A DNA stretch of 64,000 nt from Hofstenia miamia (Eukaryota > Xenacoelomorpha > Acoela), in assembly GCA_004352715.1 (NCBI GenBank), contig SCFE01000044.1, positions 1,483,259 to 1,547,258 on the forward strand, read 5' to 3'. Shown piece by piece: positions 10,716-22,743 of the stretch (position 1 is its first letter; each line of letters begins with the position of its first letter). A model generated the notes under the pieces. It was not told the DNA's origin. It ran no database searches and was given only the letters and a program-made list of their open reading frames with translations. A program made the translations under genes and the position numbers.

Positions 10716-13323
10716 TTAATCTACAATTCCATAAACTGGTCTTGTGGCAACACCACAAATATAATCGGTATTTCTGGCAACTAAGACATAACCATCATCT
10801 CCCCAATAGTTTGACCAACTGTTTTTGACCAACCAGTAAGGTTTTTCATCTAAGACACCATAACCCACTAAAAGAGGCGCGTGGTCCAAATCGCTGTGAG
10901 CACCTTTGCAAGCGGGGTCATCATAGACTCCTCTTGAGTAAAAATAAAAGCTGTTAGTTGCACTATTGATTGAAATGCCAATAGGACCAATTTCAACGAT
11001 TGCAGACTGTAGGGCCAGGTTATCCTGTGTAGGGACCCGTGTATATCCAGTTACGGAAAGCGCAATTTTCGATTTATTAGAATGACAAATTCCGTCTTGA
11101 CCTAAACATTGGTATTACATACTATTTGATAAACCGATTGTCTTGAAAACAACATAACTTCTTGCATTTAATGGCAATAATGCCATTTTGCAATTTCTAA
11201 ATTTTATGAGTATCCCTATAATTATAATACAATCAGTATATGCAATATATCTTGGTCTTACCTAGGTAAGGGCCATAGCTCAATTCTGTTTGTATTCCGC
11301 CAAAATCAGTGAGATATTTAAATGTGTTTCCATAAAATCCTCCATCACAGCCTGTGTTGCCATAAGACCAACTACAATCCACAAGTTGCTGTTGGGAGAG
11401 ATATACTAGGTAACCATGTTTCTTAAAAAATGCTCCCTCCAAATTTTCAGCAGATCCGAATGACCAGCAAGAGCCGCAAATCGCCTAAATATATATAAAT
11501 ATTCAACAACTTATAAACATTTAAACCTGCAAATACTGAAATACTAATATTTTATAATATCTATATAAATATTTGCAGGTGGGAAAAATTTCTTACCTGA
11601 TCTTTCACAGGCGTAACAGCTCCATAATGACGCCAATCCCATGATTCAGGTAACACATTGCTTTCCAAAAACTTTGTTTTGTCATACCAACTAGCATCTG
11701 GATCGTATATATGATCATTGTTGTGCTCTAAACAAGAATTTTATTAAATAGTTTGAAAGTCTTGAAGCATTTTCTGAATATCTAAATATAAGAAGGAAAA
11801 GTTGAAAAAATAACAACGACAATATTTTGAAGCTATTGCAATTAAAGTAATTTTCAATTAATTTTTTTGAAAAAAATATCTAATTAGCAAATTTAGCAAA
11901 GCATTCGTAGTCCTTTAATGTTCCAAAATCAGTCCAGTAATGTTGAATTTGAGCATCCAATTATGATTTTTGCTAAAAAAGTTTCCAATTCTTAATATTT
12001 TTGCAACAGTGTAAACGTTTATCTTATTTTTCAATATCTTTAAAGCATTGAACATCTATCTATTCAAATCAACTGATTTTACAAAATCTTTTACGAAAAT
12101 GAATAATTTCTACACCTTAAATTTTCATTGAAAGTATATAATATTACTGGAGTCAAAATTAAAGATTAACAGCACATCCTGTATTGTCAAATTTATTGAT
12201 TGTACATTTAAAAAGGATAACATAAATTTTTTACATAGATGATGCAACAGGTATTTTTTTATAGAATCTCTTTGTAAAGTTATTATTTTTGTAAGAATAA
12301 GTAGATTGGCGTGCCTTGAGTCGGGTATCGTAATCTGAATTTGGGAATTTTAAGCTCAACCATTAAAAAATTTTTGTTTATTGCTTCCTGTTAGGACACC
12401 AAATCTGAACTTTTTTTTTGAATTCACATATTTAAATATGTTTTATACGTGTTCATTAATCCGAGTTTTTGAAATGCGAAACATACTTCCAGTTTTTAAA
12501 TAATTGAGAAACTATGGTAAAAAGCAATTTCATTCAAAGAATTCGAATGTGACATTGAGATTGAAACTTATGTTTACATGTAATGAGAATATTTAGATAA
12601 CTATCATTTTCTTAAATTATATAATAGATAAAATTTTACTAATTAATAACATTCTGCTTTCTTCCACCAGACATTCGATCAAGTTCGTGGTCGTGAAGAT
12701 CAGCAAGATGATTTATTGCCAACTCGTAGGACAGGCCAGCAGGGTTTTTGCCATGTACAAATCTAAGATGCTTCACGAAGTTTGCAAATCTTGCAGCATG
12801 TTCTTCGCGGCAAGAAGATTGCTGCTTAATAATTTTCTGCTTATAATGAAAGAAGATTTGATGGATTTTTCTAGGAGAATTTTTCATGTAGTGGTCAAGA
12901 GGATTCTTCGCAAATTCTTCTTCCAATTCACTGTCTAAAATCATTTCTTCATAAATCAATGCAAAATGTATGCAAACATGTCCAAATATATGTATAAAAT
13001 AAATTGCTAGGTTTTCAGCAAAACTTAACAATACGTAAAAATTAAAAGCTCATGATTTCATTTATGATGTAATTGAACTAACAATTTCATTTGAAAATAT
13101 TTTTTTTATAATGAGAAAATTAATTTTGTGGCTGTAAATATTTGATTTCAAAAATTTAACGTTAGCAATTTCTGCGACCTTTTGAAATATATCAGTCAAT
13201 CCAGTAAAATTATCATCTGAAAAATATTATATTTCTTCAACAGCTACTGTCAAAACTGAACAAATTTTTTCTTTTAGAAAAACGTATTACTTCAAATTTA
13301 AATACTTACGAACTTTCTTCGGC
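10716..13323 (-). pseudogene. 26/29 kDa-type cysteine protease, copy A (partial, splice-donor mutant)
   Basis: Exons on the minus strand: end of exon 2 (13323-13310, running into the gap), exon 3 (12934-12650, I29 propeptide), exon 4 (11727-11597), exon 5 (11484-11262, with the active-site Cys in CGSCWSF) and exon 6 (11101-10716, with His in DLDHAPLL and Asn in VKNSW). Exon 1 and most of exon 2 fall in the 1000-N gap. The exon 3 donor reads AATG/TTATT where copy B has AATG/GTATT: a G-to-T change at donor position +1. The nearest GT lies one base upstream and would shift the frame. The catalytic exons are otherwise intact, and exons 5-6 give the same protein as copy B. Copy A is probably a pseudogene, unless the change is a sequence error. 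Introns 2 and 3 match copy E in length (375 and 922 bp), whereas introns 4 and 5 match copy B (112 and 160 bp). Confidence 0.85.
11525..11580. repeat. Small inverted repeat in intron 4 of copy A
   Basis: An 11-bp arm (ACCTGCAAATA on the coding strand) is repeated in inverted orientation about 34 nt later. The same hairpin is in intron 4 of copy B (26056-26111) but not in copy E. It could be a tiny MITE remnant or a chance intron hairpin. Confidence 0.5.
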
Positions 13324-14323
13324 NNNNNNNNNNNNNNNNNNNNNNNNNNNNNNNNNNNNNNNNNNNNNNNNNNNNNNNNNNNNNNNNNNNNNNNNNNNNN
13401 NNNNNNNNNNNNNNNNNNNNNNNNNNNNNNNNNNNNNNNNNNNNNNNNNNNNNNNNNNNNNNNNNNNNNNNNNNNNNNNNNNNNNNNNNNNNNNNNNNNN
13501 NNNNNNNNNNNNNNNNNNNNNNNNNNNNNNNNNNNNNNNNNNNNNNNNNNNNNNNNNNNNNNNNNNNNNNNNNNNNNNNNNNNNNNNNNNNNNNNNNNNN
13601 NNNNNNNNNNNNNNNNNNNNNNNNNNNNNNNNNNNNNNNNNNNNNNNNNNNNNNNNNNNNNNNNNNNNNNNNNNNNNNNNNNNNNNNNNNNNNNNNNNNN
13701 NNNNNNNNNNNNNNNNNNNNNNNNNNNNNNNNNNNNNNNNNNNNNNNNNNNNNNNNNNNNNNNNNNNNNNNNNNNNNNNNNNNNNNNNNNNNNNNNNNNN
13801 NNNNNNNNNNNNNNNNNNNNNNNNNNNNNNNNNNNNNNNNNNNNNNNNNNNNNNNNNNNNNNNNNNNNNNNNNNNNNNNNNNNNNNNNNNNNNNNNNNNN
13901 NNNNNNNNNNNNNNNNNNNNNNNNNNNNNNNNNNNNNNNNNNNNNNNNNNNNNNNNNNNNNNNNNNNNNNNNNNNNNNNNNNNNNNNNNNNNNNNNNNNN
14001 NNNNNNNNNNNNNNNNNNNNNNNNNNNNNNNNNNNNNNNNNNNNNNNNNNNNNNNNNNNNNNNNNNNNNNNNNNNNNNNNNNNNNNNNNNNNNNNNNNNN
14101 NNNNNNNNNNNNNNNNNNNNNNNNNNNNNNNNNNNNNNNNNNNNNNNNNNNNNNNNNNNNNNNNNNNNNNNNNNNNNNNNNNNNNNNNNNNNNNNNNNNN
14201 NNNNNNNNNNNNNNNNNNNNNNNNNNNNNNNNNNNNNNNNNNNNNNNNNNNNNNNNNNNNNNNNNNNNNNNNNNNNNNNNNNNNNNNNNNNNNNNNNNNN
14301 NNNNNNNNNNNNNNNNNNNNNNN
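13324..14323. other. Assembly gap (exactly 1000 N)
   Basis: A round 1000-N run, probably of nominal size. It swallows the promoter, exon 1 and most of exon 2 of copy A. Long frames called across it are artefacts. Confidence 0.95.
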
Positions 14324-15318
14324 CAAAATTTATAATGGTTGCGGATAACAAACACGTTGTATTCGAAAACTAACAAAAAATAATTGATTTATTAGTTTAT
14401 TCTTAAAATTTGTTATAAATGTTTCACAATCTTTTCTGTGACATAGTGAATTGCTTTTCCTTGTGATATCATTACAATTTCATATTACAGAAAAATGGTT
14501 GTCTTTTAATTGCAGCTTGCAATTTGTTATTTATGTTATTAAATATTAGAAATCACTACATTTAATTGGATTTCGTATTTCCACATGTGTTCTACGTATA
14601 TTTTGTTCCCCGTCATTTACCATATTTTACATAAAGGCCCAAAACATAGGGAAAAAATTTAAAATATGGCCATTATGGACTGCTAAAAATTTCGCCTTAC
14701 AATATATGGCCATACCATAAACGGCACCCCTGATTCTTACTATATTCGAAAAGTAAACAATGAGTAATTCAAACTATGCGTCAGAGGGTACTTGTGCGAA
14801 TGCGCCAAACCCTGCATACAAGAATAAATGAATATTACAATTATTGGAAACACAGGAAGATTATGGGATGCAAAAGTAAAAAATATTTTAAAAAAATTAA
14901 TAACACTAATTTTAAAATTGTTATTATAATATAATAATTATATCATCTGTTAATTTATTACAATAATTTTCTTCATTTGTAATTATATTTTTATTAAAGA
15001 AAAGTAGTTTGTTACAAAATTTAAATTGTGCACTCCTCAGAAATAGATTATTGAATTAAAAGTTCACAACAAATTTGGAATCGCGTACACACTTACAACT
15101 TTTCTTGTGCGCCTCATTAAATCAAGATAGGTTGCGCGCAAAGTTGTAAGTGTGCACACTACTTAAGCCTTCTTGTTTAAATCGCGCTACTTCACTTTGT
15201 TGTAAAGCATGTAATGAACTTGCAAATTAAATTATCGCACAACACTTATTTTGAAACAAATCAATTTAGTTTTCCTCCGCTTATTGGTGTGCAATTAAAG
15301 TGATTCAAATTTCTTGAG
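14324..15318. other. Non-coding stretch
   Basis: No exon recognised. An imperfect inverted repeat with arms related to CACACTTACAACTTT lies at about 15088-15160. The rest is plain AT-rich sequence. Confidence 0.35.
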
Positions 15319-15410
15319 ATTCAATCAGCTACCCACGCTTACGTCATTGCGCAATTTTATTTTAGTTCTGACGAATGGCAGGTTTTTGGTTATGCTTATT
15401 GATTCGCATT

Positions 15411-15419
15411 TATAAATAG
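15411..15419 (+). promoter_or_regulatory. TATA box in the left LTR remnant
   Basis: TATAAATAG near the end of the left terminal repeat, placed as expected for the U3 promoter of an LTR element. The right copy is one step shorter (TTTATAGGG). Confidence 0.45.
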
Positions 15420-15813
15420 GGCCATATTGTGCGCAAACAGTTAATAAATGTTTAGTTGATGTTAGATCGTGTTCTCTTTGTTCTCACTTATATTAATAGA
15501 TGACCATGAGCAGCTAAGCTTTCTACGGAACTGAGGGAGGGTGCGCGGTGTGCAATTCGGGTGCAGGTCGTTCTCAGCAGTCTTGGGACGACGCGTAAGC
15601 CTGTTCAGTTCCGGGGCTTAATTGATCCAAACTATTCTTGTTTTACTATCGATGGCAGCTTTGTTGTCTTGCTTCGGCACTAATTGCCACGTAATCTTAG
15701 ATGCTGCCACTGAAGAACATATCCATAGTAGTTACAATTACATTATATCCGTATCAGTCCGAATGCTCTTATTGCTGGCCTCGTTAATGTATACTACTTT
15801 AAATTGCTTATGT

Positions 15814-16324
15814 CTAAATGGTACTCTTGGAGGTTCTATTTTTGTGAGATTAGATGCTATGCTATCACTGCGTTATTGCTTTTTTCTATATTGCCAACTA
15901 TGATGATGCTAGATGGTGACCCTCGTACGTTAAAAGAATACATACTCGTTCTGAAATTAACACCCAATCGAAATCGTAAGTTGTTATTAAATTGCCAAGC
16001 TTCGCTATCTATAGTTATACAGAAAATTCTTGCTCTACTTTGCTCTAGTTCTGAATTGAATTTTACGCATGGTTCTAAGGCACAACTCACCTGTATTTGT
16101 TTTGCCACCGCAACACCTCTCTCAAAANCCACTCCTATCAAAGTAACCGATCTTAAGACAAGATTTGCCTTTCGCCAATAACAAGAGACAATCGAAGACA
16201 TCAATGACAGATGGTCACAAATACAGTCATCCCTCATTGCCGACGATCAATACCCAACTATAACCATTGAATCGCCATCCCTTCACTACACTACAAAAAT
16301 AGAAAAACTACTAGCTGACATCAT
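15814..16324. other. Chimeric duplicated block bounded by single Ns
   Basis: 15814-16127 is an exact repeat of 16326-16639, and 16129-16324 is an exact repeat of 18088-18283, as far as I can compare. The joins are marked by single N bases at 16128 and 16325. Two distant pieces of the same element have been placed ahead of it out of order, which looks like scaffolding of overlapping contigs rather than biology. Confidence 0.85.
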
Positions 16325-16387
16325 NCTAAATGGTACTCTTGGAGGTTCTATTTTTGTGAGATTAGATGCTATGCTATCACTGCGTTA

Positions 16388-17596
16388 TTGCTTTTTTCTA
16401 TATTGCCAACTATGATGATGCTAGATGGTGACCCTCGTACGTTAAAAGAATACATACTCGTTCTGAAATTAACACCCAATCGAAATCGTAAGTTGTTATT
16501 AAATTGCCAAGCTTCGCTATCTATAGTTATACAGAAAATTCTTGCTCTACTTTGCTCTAGTTCTGAATTGAATTTTACGCATGGTTCTAAGGCACAACTC
16601 ACCTGTATTTGTTTTGCCACCGCAACACCTCTCTCAAAACCTACTCACTTTATGATAATGGTTAACTATACTCAATCGTCTCTAAAAACATTAATCAAAC
16701 AGGAATTAATGGACCTAGTAATGGATCAAGCCGAACACATAAATGATATGGAAACAACAATATCCGCTTTAGAGAGACAAATGTCTCAATCACCTCCTTC
16801 CCAAAGCAAAGAAAGTTTTGTAACACAAGAACAGTTCCAAAGGCTCGAATCATCAATGCGAGAAAACCTAAGTGTATTCAGAACCAACATATTAGATACT
16901 AACCTCACTCAGACTTCCACGCAGCAAGATGCCAAAACGTTCAACGAACCAACGTTGAACATCAACCCCCTGTCGCCGCCGCCAAGTCTGTCGGCCTTCC
17001 GACCAATATCACTGATGCCAGTAACTCCAAACGACATCCTAAACACAAAATCAAAGAAACGCATATCAATGCCACCGGATGAACCGTTAAAAACTGACCT
17101 TAAACTTCACAAGATGCCACAATACTTTACTGGCAAATTTGATATTAAAGGACAAACATTTCGTGAATGGATTGTACTCTTTGAAATCTACCTTGTACAA
17201 CATGGAACAAAACAAAATGGAGCTACACAAATGCCTCTCTTCTTAAAAGACTGTGCTCTACAAGTATATCTAAACCTTGACGCCAATATTTAAACTAATT
17301 AATATAAACTTGTTGCTTCTATGAACGACCAATTTGACAACGAATGCACAAGAAAACAATACAGAATGCGAATGCAACTATATAGCTGCAAACTTGACAA
17401 AGACGAAGATATCATAAATTATATTTACAAAGCAGACCGGTTACTACGCCTGTCACAAGAAGAAGATTGCTACTATCCCCAAGATCTTTACTCATACGTC
17501 CAAGCAGTGAAGCTCTGTCCACTATCATCGACTCAGAAAAACGTCCTCAGGTCAACACAATCGTGTTCTACCCGAACTCTTTCTTACCAAAACTAA
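16388..17596 (+). pseudogene. Gag-like capsid region of the LTR-type element
   Basis: An open frame runs from 16388 to 17293; the likely protein start is the Met at about 16652. It has a coiled-coil-like segment rich in Glu and Gln (about 16680-16800), a Pro/Ser-rich linker (about 16960-17060), and then a capsid-like region with MPQYFTGKFD, FREWIVLFEIYL and MPLFLKDCALQVYL, the pattern of retrotransposon gag proteins (fold, amphipathic W and A...Y..L helices). A stop at about 17291 breaks it, and the domain continues in another frame at 17321-17500 (RKQYRMRMQLYSCKLDKDE...YIYKADRL). The stop suggests decay. The family (Ty3-like favoured) is inference. Confidence 0.6.
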
Positions 17597-18443
17597 GCAG
17601 AGGCTATTACCGCAGTACTGAAAATGTTATTTTCGATGAAAACATATTACTAAAAAACATTCTCCAACTCCTCAAAAATCGCAAACAATGCAAAGGCATC
17701 GAATGTCTCAACATAGATTGGAAAACCTACACCTAGTATACATCTTAAAACCCAAAGAAAAAGATCCAAAAATGGTCCAACAGCTAAACCTAATCTTAGT
17801 AGAAGCTCATGCTTACTCTGTTACAGCTAACTTTGTCTACATACAACACACCTCTCCAATACCCAACAACGTCCTAGATCTAGAGATGTACCTCAAGTCC
17901 TTCTACATCATCAGACAAACGACACTTGCTCGAACATTGGTAGAGAAAAGCCCATCAGTAACAAATCTAATACTTTTTGACATTCTCATCCACCGCTTTA
18001 TACCGCAATACCACATGATTACAGAACAGCGACACGCAATAGACGCAATGTTATTCACTCAAACGCTCAAAATCATAGATCCCACAGCCACTCCTATCAA
18101 AGTAACCGATCTTAAGACAAGATTTGCCTTTCGCCAATAACAAGAGACAATCGAAGACATCAATGACAGATGGTCACAAATACAGTCATCCCTCATTGCC
18201 GACGATCAATACCCAACTATAACCATTGAATCGCCATCCCTTCACTACACTACAAAAATAGAAAAACTACTAGCTGACATCATCCAGGCTGCGGAGTTCA
18301 ATGTCAAAATAGACTTCAGCTGCGATCTTTTTCTTGAAAAACAGGTTCCAGAGATCCCAACAAAACCAGCTATTTGGATCTTATCAATCTTCCTCACAGA
18401 AAATCGCAATTTAGAAATCCCTCTCACAAAGTTAAAAGTCTAA
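17467..18443 (+). pseudogene. Unrecognised frames inside the LTR-type element
   Basis: Successive frames at 17530-17736 and 17688-18140, then 18141-18443 after a stop, look like one broken protein of biased, CA-rich codon use. The pieces are hydrophilic, with a PKEKDP start in the middle piece and an ATPIKVTDLKTRF segment before the stop. I recognise no polymerase or integrase motif. The order suggests the remainder of a gag or an accessory product. No function is proposed. Confidence 0.4.
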
Positions 18444-19235
18444 GTTACGCTGCTACGAAATAGCTATTTCACCATTACCTCGCAAAGTCAAAAACTGGCT
18501 ACTACAACCAACATGGCCCCCACGTCACCACTAAGAAAGCATCAGCAAGTTACCATGCTTACAAAAACTACTATTGTGAATAATCAACAAAGAAAACGCA
18601 TTGGGCCGCACATCACCAATGATTCTACAGAACACACTTGGCATCCACGAAAACGACTTGGATTTTCTCCACTCCACACATGAAAATGCATGTGGGGCGC
18701 AACTACCGAATCTCATTTCATGAAGGATATGAATACCCATACACCGATAACAACTGAAATGCTACTTCGAAGATCACCTCACAGTACGCAATCCTAGCTA
18801 CAACTCTGCAGAAACCACATCACAGAAAAAAATACATCGTTATTTCATTATCTACAAAAAAGTTACCCAGAAATTGCTACAGCATCACAAATTAAAAACT
18901 ATCGAAATTGAAACAATCACATACCTCAGCTAACAAGAAGATATACCTGAAACCACCTGGGAAGACACCCAAAACCTGCTCCGACAACCTTCTCATCACG
19001 TTACTTCTTCCTAGCTCTTGGGTAGCTTAGGGCGGGCCTGTGGCATTGATACCCATGATGAACGCCGTAAAGCGTTCTCTCCGTCGCTGATAGAGGCTCT
19101 CACTCTCACTAATTACGCTTTCCCCACAGTTCGCGCATTCAATCAGCTACCCAGGCTTACGTGATTGCGCAACGTTACTTTAGTTCTGCCTAATGGCAGG
19201 TTTTTGTTTATGCTTATTGATTCGCATTTATAGGG

Positions 19236-19600
19236 TGCCTCCTCTTGCGGCACATATTTTTCAGACTATCGATTTTTTATCAGATGATAAATTATCATCT
19301 TTTAATTGACAGTAATAAAAATAACATCTGTTTATTGATTGGTCTGTTTTGGAATGTAAACAATGTTTGCATATTTTGAAGTTGGAATATTTCAACTACA
19401 GAAATTTACGTTTTGGAAGTCTGTTCCCTACTTGAGAAGTAAGCAATTAGTTTCAAGTTCTTATTCGACTAGTTTTAGTACCATTCAGACTATCGGCTTT
19501 TATCAGCTGATAAAAAAACAGATAGTGTTCACACTATCGAATTTTATCACCGATTTCTTGACAGATGATAAAAGTCGATAGTGGGAACACACCTTACGAA
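19236..19600. repeat. MITE-like block with repeated ACTATCG/TTTTATCA motifs
   Basis: The motif GACTATCGnnTTTTATCA occurs at about 19264, 19488 and 19532 and in inverted orientation at about 19566-19583, each close to a TGATAA palindrome (for example ATCAGCTGATAA near 19502). The outer edges read GGTGCCTCC and, inverted, GGTGTGTTCCC. This resembles a degenerate non-autonomous DNA element inserted in the right LTR remnant. The superfamily is unclear; a hAT-type element is a guess. Confidence 0.5.
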
Positions 19601-20940
19601 ATATAAAACATTTTTCTATTACTGAAAACAAGATATAAAACAAATAAACAAAAACTATAAGATAATAATAAGTAAATTTCTTAAGGCAGCTGCGTCACTA
19701 AGTAATAAGAGCACATAAATTCTCAACATATAGAAACATCTCAACTGCAGCCGATGTTGCTTGGCATTTTCATATCTTGCCACATAATTCCAATTATAGC
19801 ATTGAAACCGGTATTTTCTAATCGTGACTTGATATAGGTGATTATTTCACGGTTATCATTTCCAGAATCAAAGGTGCCAGCATCAGACTTGTCAACGATC
19901 CGAGATTTTTAAGCTCGGTTTGGCTCGCCTCTTAGAATCTTTCAATGACGTTAGGTTTAGCTGGATATTCTGTTGAAAGTATTAATTTTTCAGAATTTTT
20001 TACATAGCTGTTCCTATTATTTAATAAACATTTTAAAATAGGACTATGAATATGGTATATTGATTGAAAGAATAAGAAAAATCTGCATAATAAGGCAGAA
20101 CTGTAATTGATTGCCTTAAAAAGGCTCGTTTTGGGATCGTTTTATATCCAATATGGTGGTCAAGCTTGGCTCGGCTCATTAACAAGTGTAGCCAGCATAC
20201 ATGGCCCATCCTAAAATCGCGTATATGTATATATTAGTTCAAATGATTTAAAGCATTAATTTTTAAGTTATTTTTTTAATTCAATGAAGTGATTGCAAAA
20301 TATGACTGTGATGACATTTCAGAGACAAGTATTACCGTATTATTAAAAAAACAGAAATATGATTTTCCATGACTTTATAACTTCCTATTTAACTGCACCC
20401 CATGTCTGAAATCCATCTTTAAACAGACTACAAAAAAGAACAGCAGATAAAAATATCACTTTTATGACTTTTGGTTGCTCTAATTATCAATGAAGAGCAA
20501 CCTCATTTCTCAATATTGACCTCTTGCGAGGATACATAAAAATCGACACGGGCACTAAATACTATGGCTTAGGGCGCTGGATACGATTCCAAAATTTTTT
20601 CTTGAAAAAACTTGAAACTCATACATAAGAAATTAGACCCTTATTCCAAATGCGCAATGTAAAATTTTTTGGATAAAATGAATCATTCTGGAGTTCCACC
20701 AAAAATGCCAATGTGCAACAAGTGTGTTTCAGTTATAAATAAGGTTGTTGACGCTAAATGAAAAATGCTGATACATGCATTAGCCATGAGTTACTTTAGA
20801 AAAAGTTGTGTCCCTTCTTAATGAAAGTGACAGTTCATTATCTAAACAATCGATTCCAAACTAGATGGGCATTCAAAGTATGTAACGCTAAAATTTAAAT
20901 AATCACAAAAATATAATTTCATATTACATTGGATATGTTT
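19601..20940. other. Non-coding stretch
   Basis: No gene that I can support. A minus-strand frame at about 19731-19890 contains REIITYIKSRLE but has no clear splice sites or family match. Patches of GGCTCG-type low complexity occur near 19910 and 20120-20180. Confidence 0.3.
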
Positions 20941-20969
20941 CCCTCATTAAATTTTGTGACATTCTTAAC

Positions 20970-21290
20970 AGAAGTATGCTATTTGGTAGAGTAGAATTTC
21001 CTTCTTTTCACAACAGTTTAGTAAACAAACGAACTTCAACAATAAGGAACGCAAAGTCTAAAAAAGTCTTGATATATTCATTTGTAAATTCTTCAACAGA
21101 AATCTGGAATAATCTTCCAGTAAAAGTTAAGCTACTGAGAAAAAGATATAAATTTAAATATGAAATTGCAATACTTACTTGACTTCACATTATATTTTAC
21201 AGAAATTGGTAAATCAACATGGAAAGGATACAAATTTTAGAAAAAATGACACAAGAGCTACTTAATGTTAATTGGATATATATTTTCTGT
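20970..21290 (+). mobile_element. LINE 3'-end fragment
   Basis: A frame ending at 21182 carries YSFVNSSTEIWNNLPVKVK, the conserved (Y)SF...WNxLP signature at the C-terminus of many LINE ORF2 proteins. Nothing upstream reads through to a reverse transcriptase. It is a 5'-truncated relic with a short AT-rich tail. Confidence 0.6.
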
Positions 21291-21594
21291 AGTTTGTTCT
21301 TGCATACTTTGTTCCTTGTCTTATTTGATATTTCATTTTTTTTGTTAATGACGCAATTATTTTAGTAGTATCAGCATTAGTTAAATGTGGTTTGTTGCAG
21401 CTGCTACATTACTAAGGATTTCTTTTTGGCAACATTTTGTTAAATTTGACCAGCTAGATAAAACAAATAAAAAAAAGAATGTTCACAACAAAAATTTGTT
21501 GTATACAAGGCGTTCACGTCGATTTTCTTAAAACATAAAAACAAGTTCAATATATCACATAAAACGAACTATGTTATTGAAAATATATTATCAT

Positions 21595-21965
21595 AGTAGT
21601 TTCAAAGTGTTCCCCTTGCTTTGCAACACACAAATTGCAACGTTTGAGGAACGAATGGTAAGCCTTTTCGACAACTTCAATTGGGATATTCTACAACAAG
21701 TTCTCTAAAGGATTTCTCAACTCAGTAAAAGTGCGAAGAAGCGGTGACGAATACAACCTGTCTCGAATATCTCTCCACAGCCAAAAGTCATTGAAAGAGG
21801 GTTCTGGAGACCTTGGAGCCATTGGATACTTCCTCCTCGTCCAATCAACCTTTCAGTCAAAAAGTTGCGCATAATCGTAGCATAATGCGCAGGTGCACCA
21901 TCTTGTTGATATAGCAGATGTCTGTATCTTCATTGTTGAAGAAGAGGCAGCACGTGGCTGATCAA
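21595..21965 (-). mobile_element. Decayed mariner-like transposase fragment
   Basis: On the minus strand, frames broken by shifts contain YQQDGAPAHYATIMRNFL (second catalytic Asp region), ERLIGRGGSIQW (normally NRWIGRGGPxxWPPRSPDL) and a LRNPLENLL tail. The order matches the C-terminal half of mariner-type transposases related to the element at 7766-8386. No terminal repeats are visible, so the ends are approximate. Confidence 0.65.
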
Positions 21966-22610
21966 CACGTCTTTATAAAATTCACATTTCATCGCTTTTG
22001 TGGCGATATGAGATCAGATGACAGATAATGTGAAAATATTGTATCGGAAAAAACGTTATTAAAAAGCCATTCATCAAATGTCTAATTTTTATAAATTATA
22101 ATATATAAATATATTGAACATTTAAAATAAATTATTCATAAATATTTCTTAGCAAATAAAAAATCAGTTGAGTATTTAATAATTAAGCTAAATCAATATT
22201 GCAACCTAAATATTATATTAGAAACTAAATGTTAGTTTTGCCAGATTTCTATCTATATTATGTATGTATATTTACTAAATTGCTTAATATAACTTTGTAA
22301 TGGAAAAATATATCTTTGATTATTAACTCTTTATTTGGGGTTTTGTACAAAATGGATATCATATGATGTATGTTTTTTTCTAAAAATTTCTGTCAAAAAT
22401 GTATCTTTTACCAAATTATCCATCAAAAGATTCCAAAAATATACAAAAAATTATTCCAATTTTTTTGGCAAAAAATCCAAACTATTTTATTAAGGATCGA
22501 ATTCACAAAATCAATTAATTTAGTTAAAGATACATGTACTTAATAGATGAAATCCTAATAAAATTATGATCAAAATGTAAAACGTGAAGACAACACTACA
22601 ATTTTTCGCA
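21966..22610. other. Non-coding AT-rich stretch
   Basis: Nothing recognised between the mariner fragment and the conserved promoter region of copy B. Confidence 0.4.
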
Positions 22611-22743
22611 CAGTGACATTTGGAATGACGTTATGTGTTAAACAAAATATTCATGCAATGCAAATTGATTACATTGGTATTGACCAGCTCTCGAAAATGA
22701 GGAACAATCCAGTTTGCTCACAAAATAAAAGTAAATATGTCAT

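Larger units (their letters stand above)
15319..19235 (+). mobile_element. Degenerate gag-bearing LTR-type retroelement
   Basis: About 100 bp at 15319-15421 recur in the same orientation at 19137-19235, both starting ATTCAATCAGCTACCCA and with a modest number of differences, consistent with LTR remnants. Before the right copy, a purine-rich GGGCGGGCC at about 19030-19039 is followed by TGTGG, a plausible polypurine tract and LTR start; the matching start is absent on the left, so that LTR seems truncated. The interior is more GC- and CA-rich than its surroundings and encodes a gag-like protein and unassigned frames. I see no protease, reverse transcriptase or integrase core, so it is non-autonomous or badly decayed. 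A TWED..NL motif at about 18950-18975 hints at a chromodomain-like integrase tail (weak). The right LTR appears interrupted by a MITE-like block. Confidence 0.65.

Noticed and set aside
12687-12938. Plus-strand 83-codon frame, with similar ones opposite exon 3 of B, C and E
   Set aside because: It is the antisense shadow of the conserved I29 exon; its conservation between copies only reflects the real exon.
13287-14376. Long minus-strand frames of over 340 codons
   Set aside because: They consist almost wholly of N; only a few residues at the end are real and belong to exon 2 of copy A.
15622-15903. Hydrophobic 93-codon frame, considered as an envelope or membrane protein
   Set aside because: Overlaps the leader of the LTR-type element and the chimeric block; no conserved motif, and the frame ends inside the duplicated piece.
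19731-19890. Minus-strand frame with REIITYIKSRLE, faintly like dynein light chain
   Set aside because: Only about 50 residues, no splice sites that fit, similarity too weak to name.
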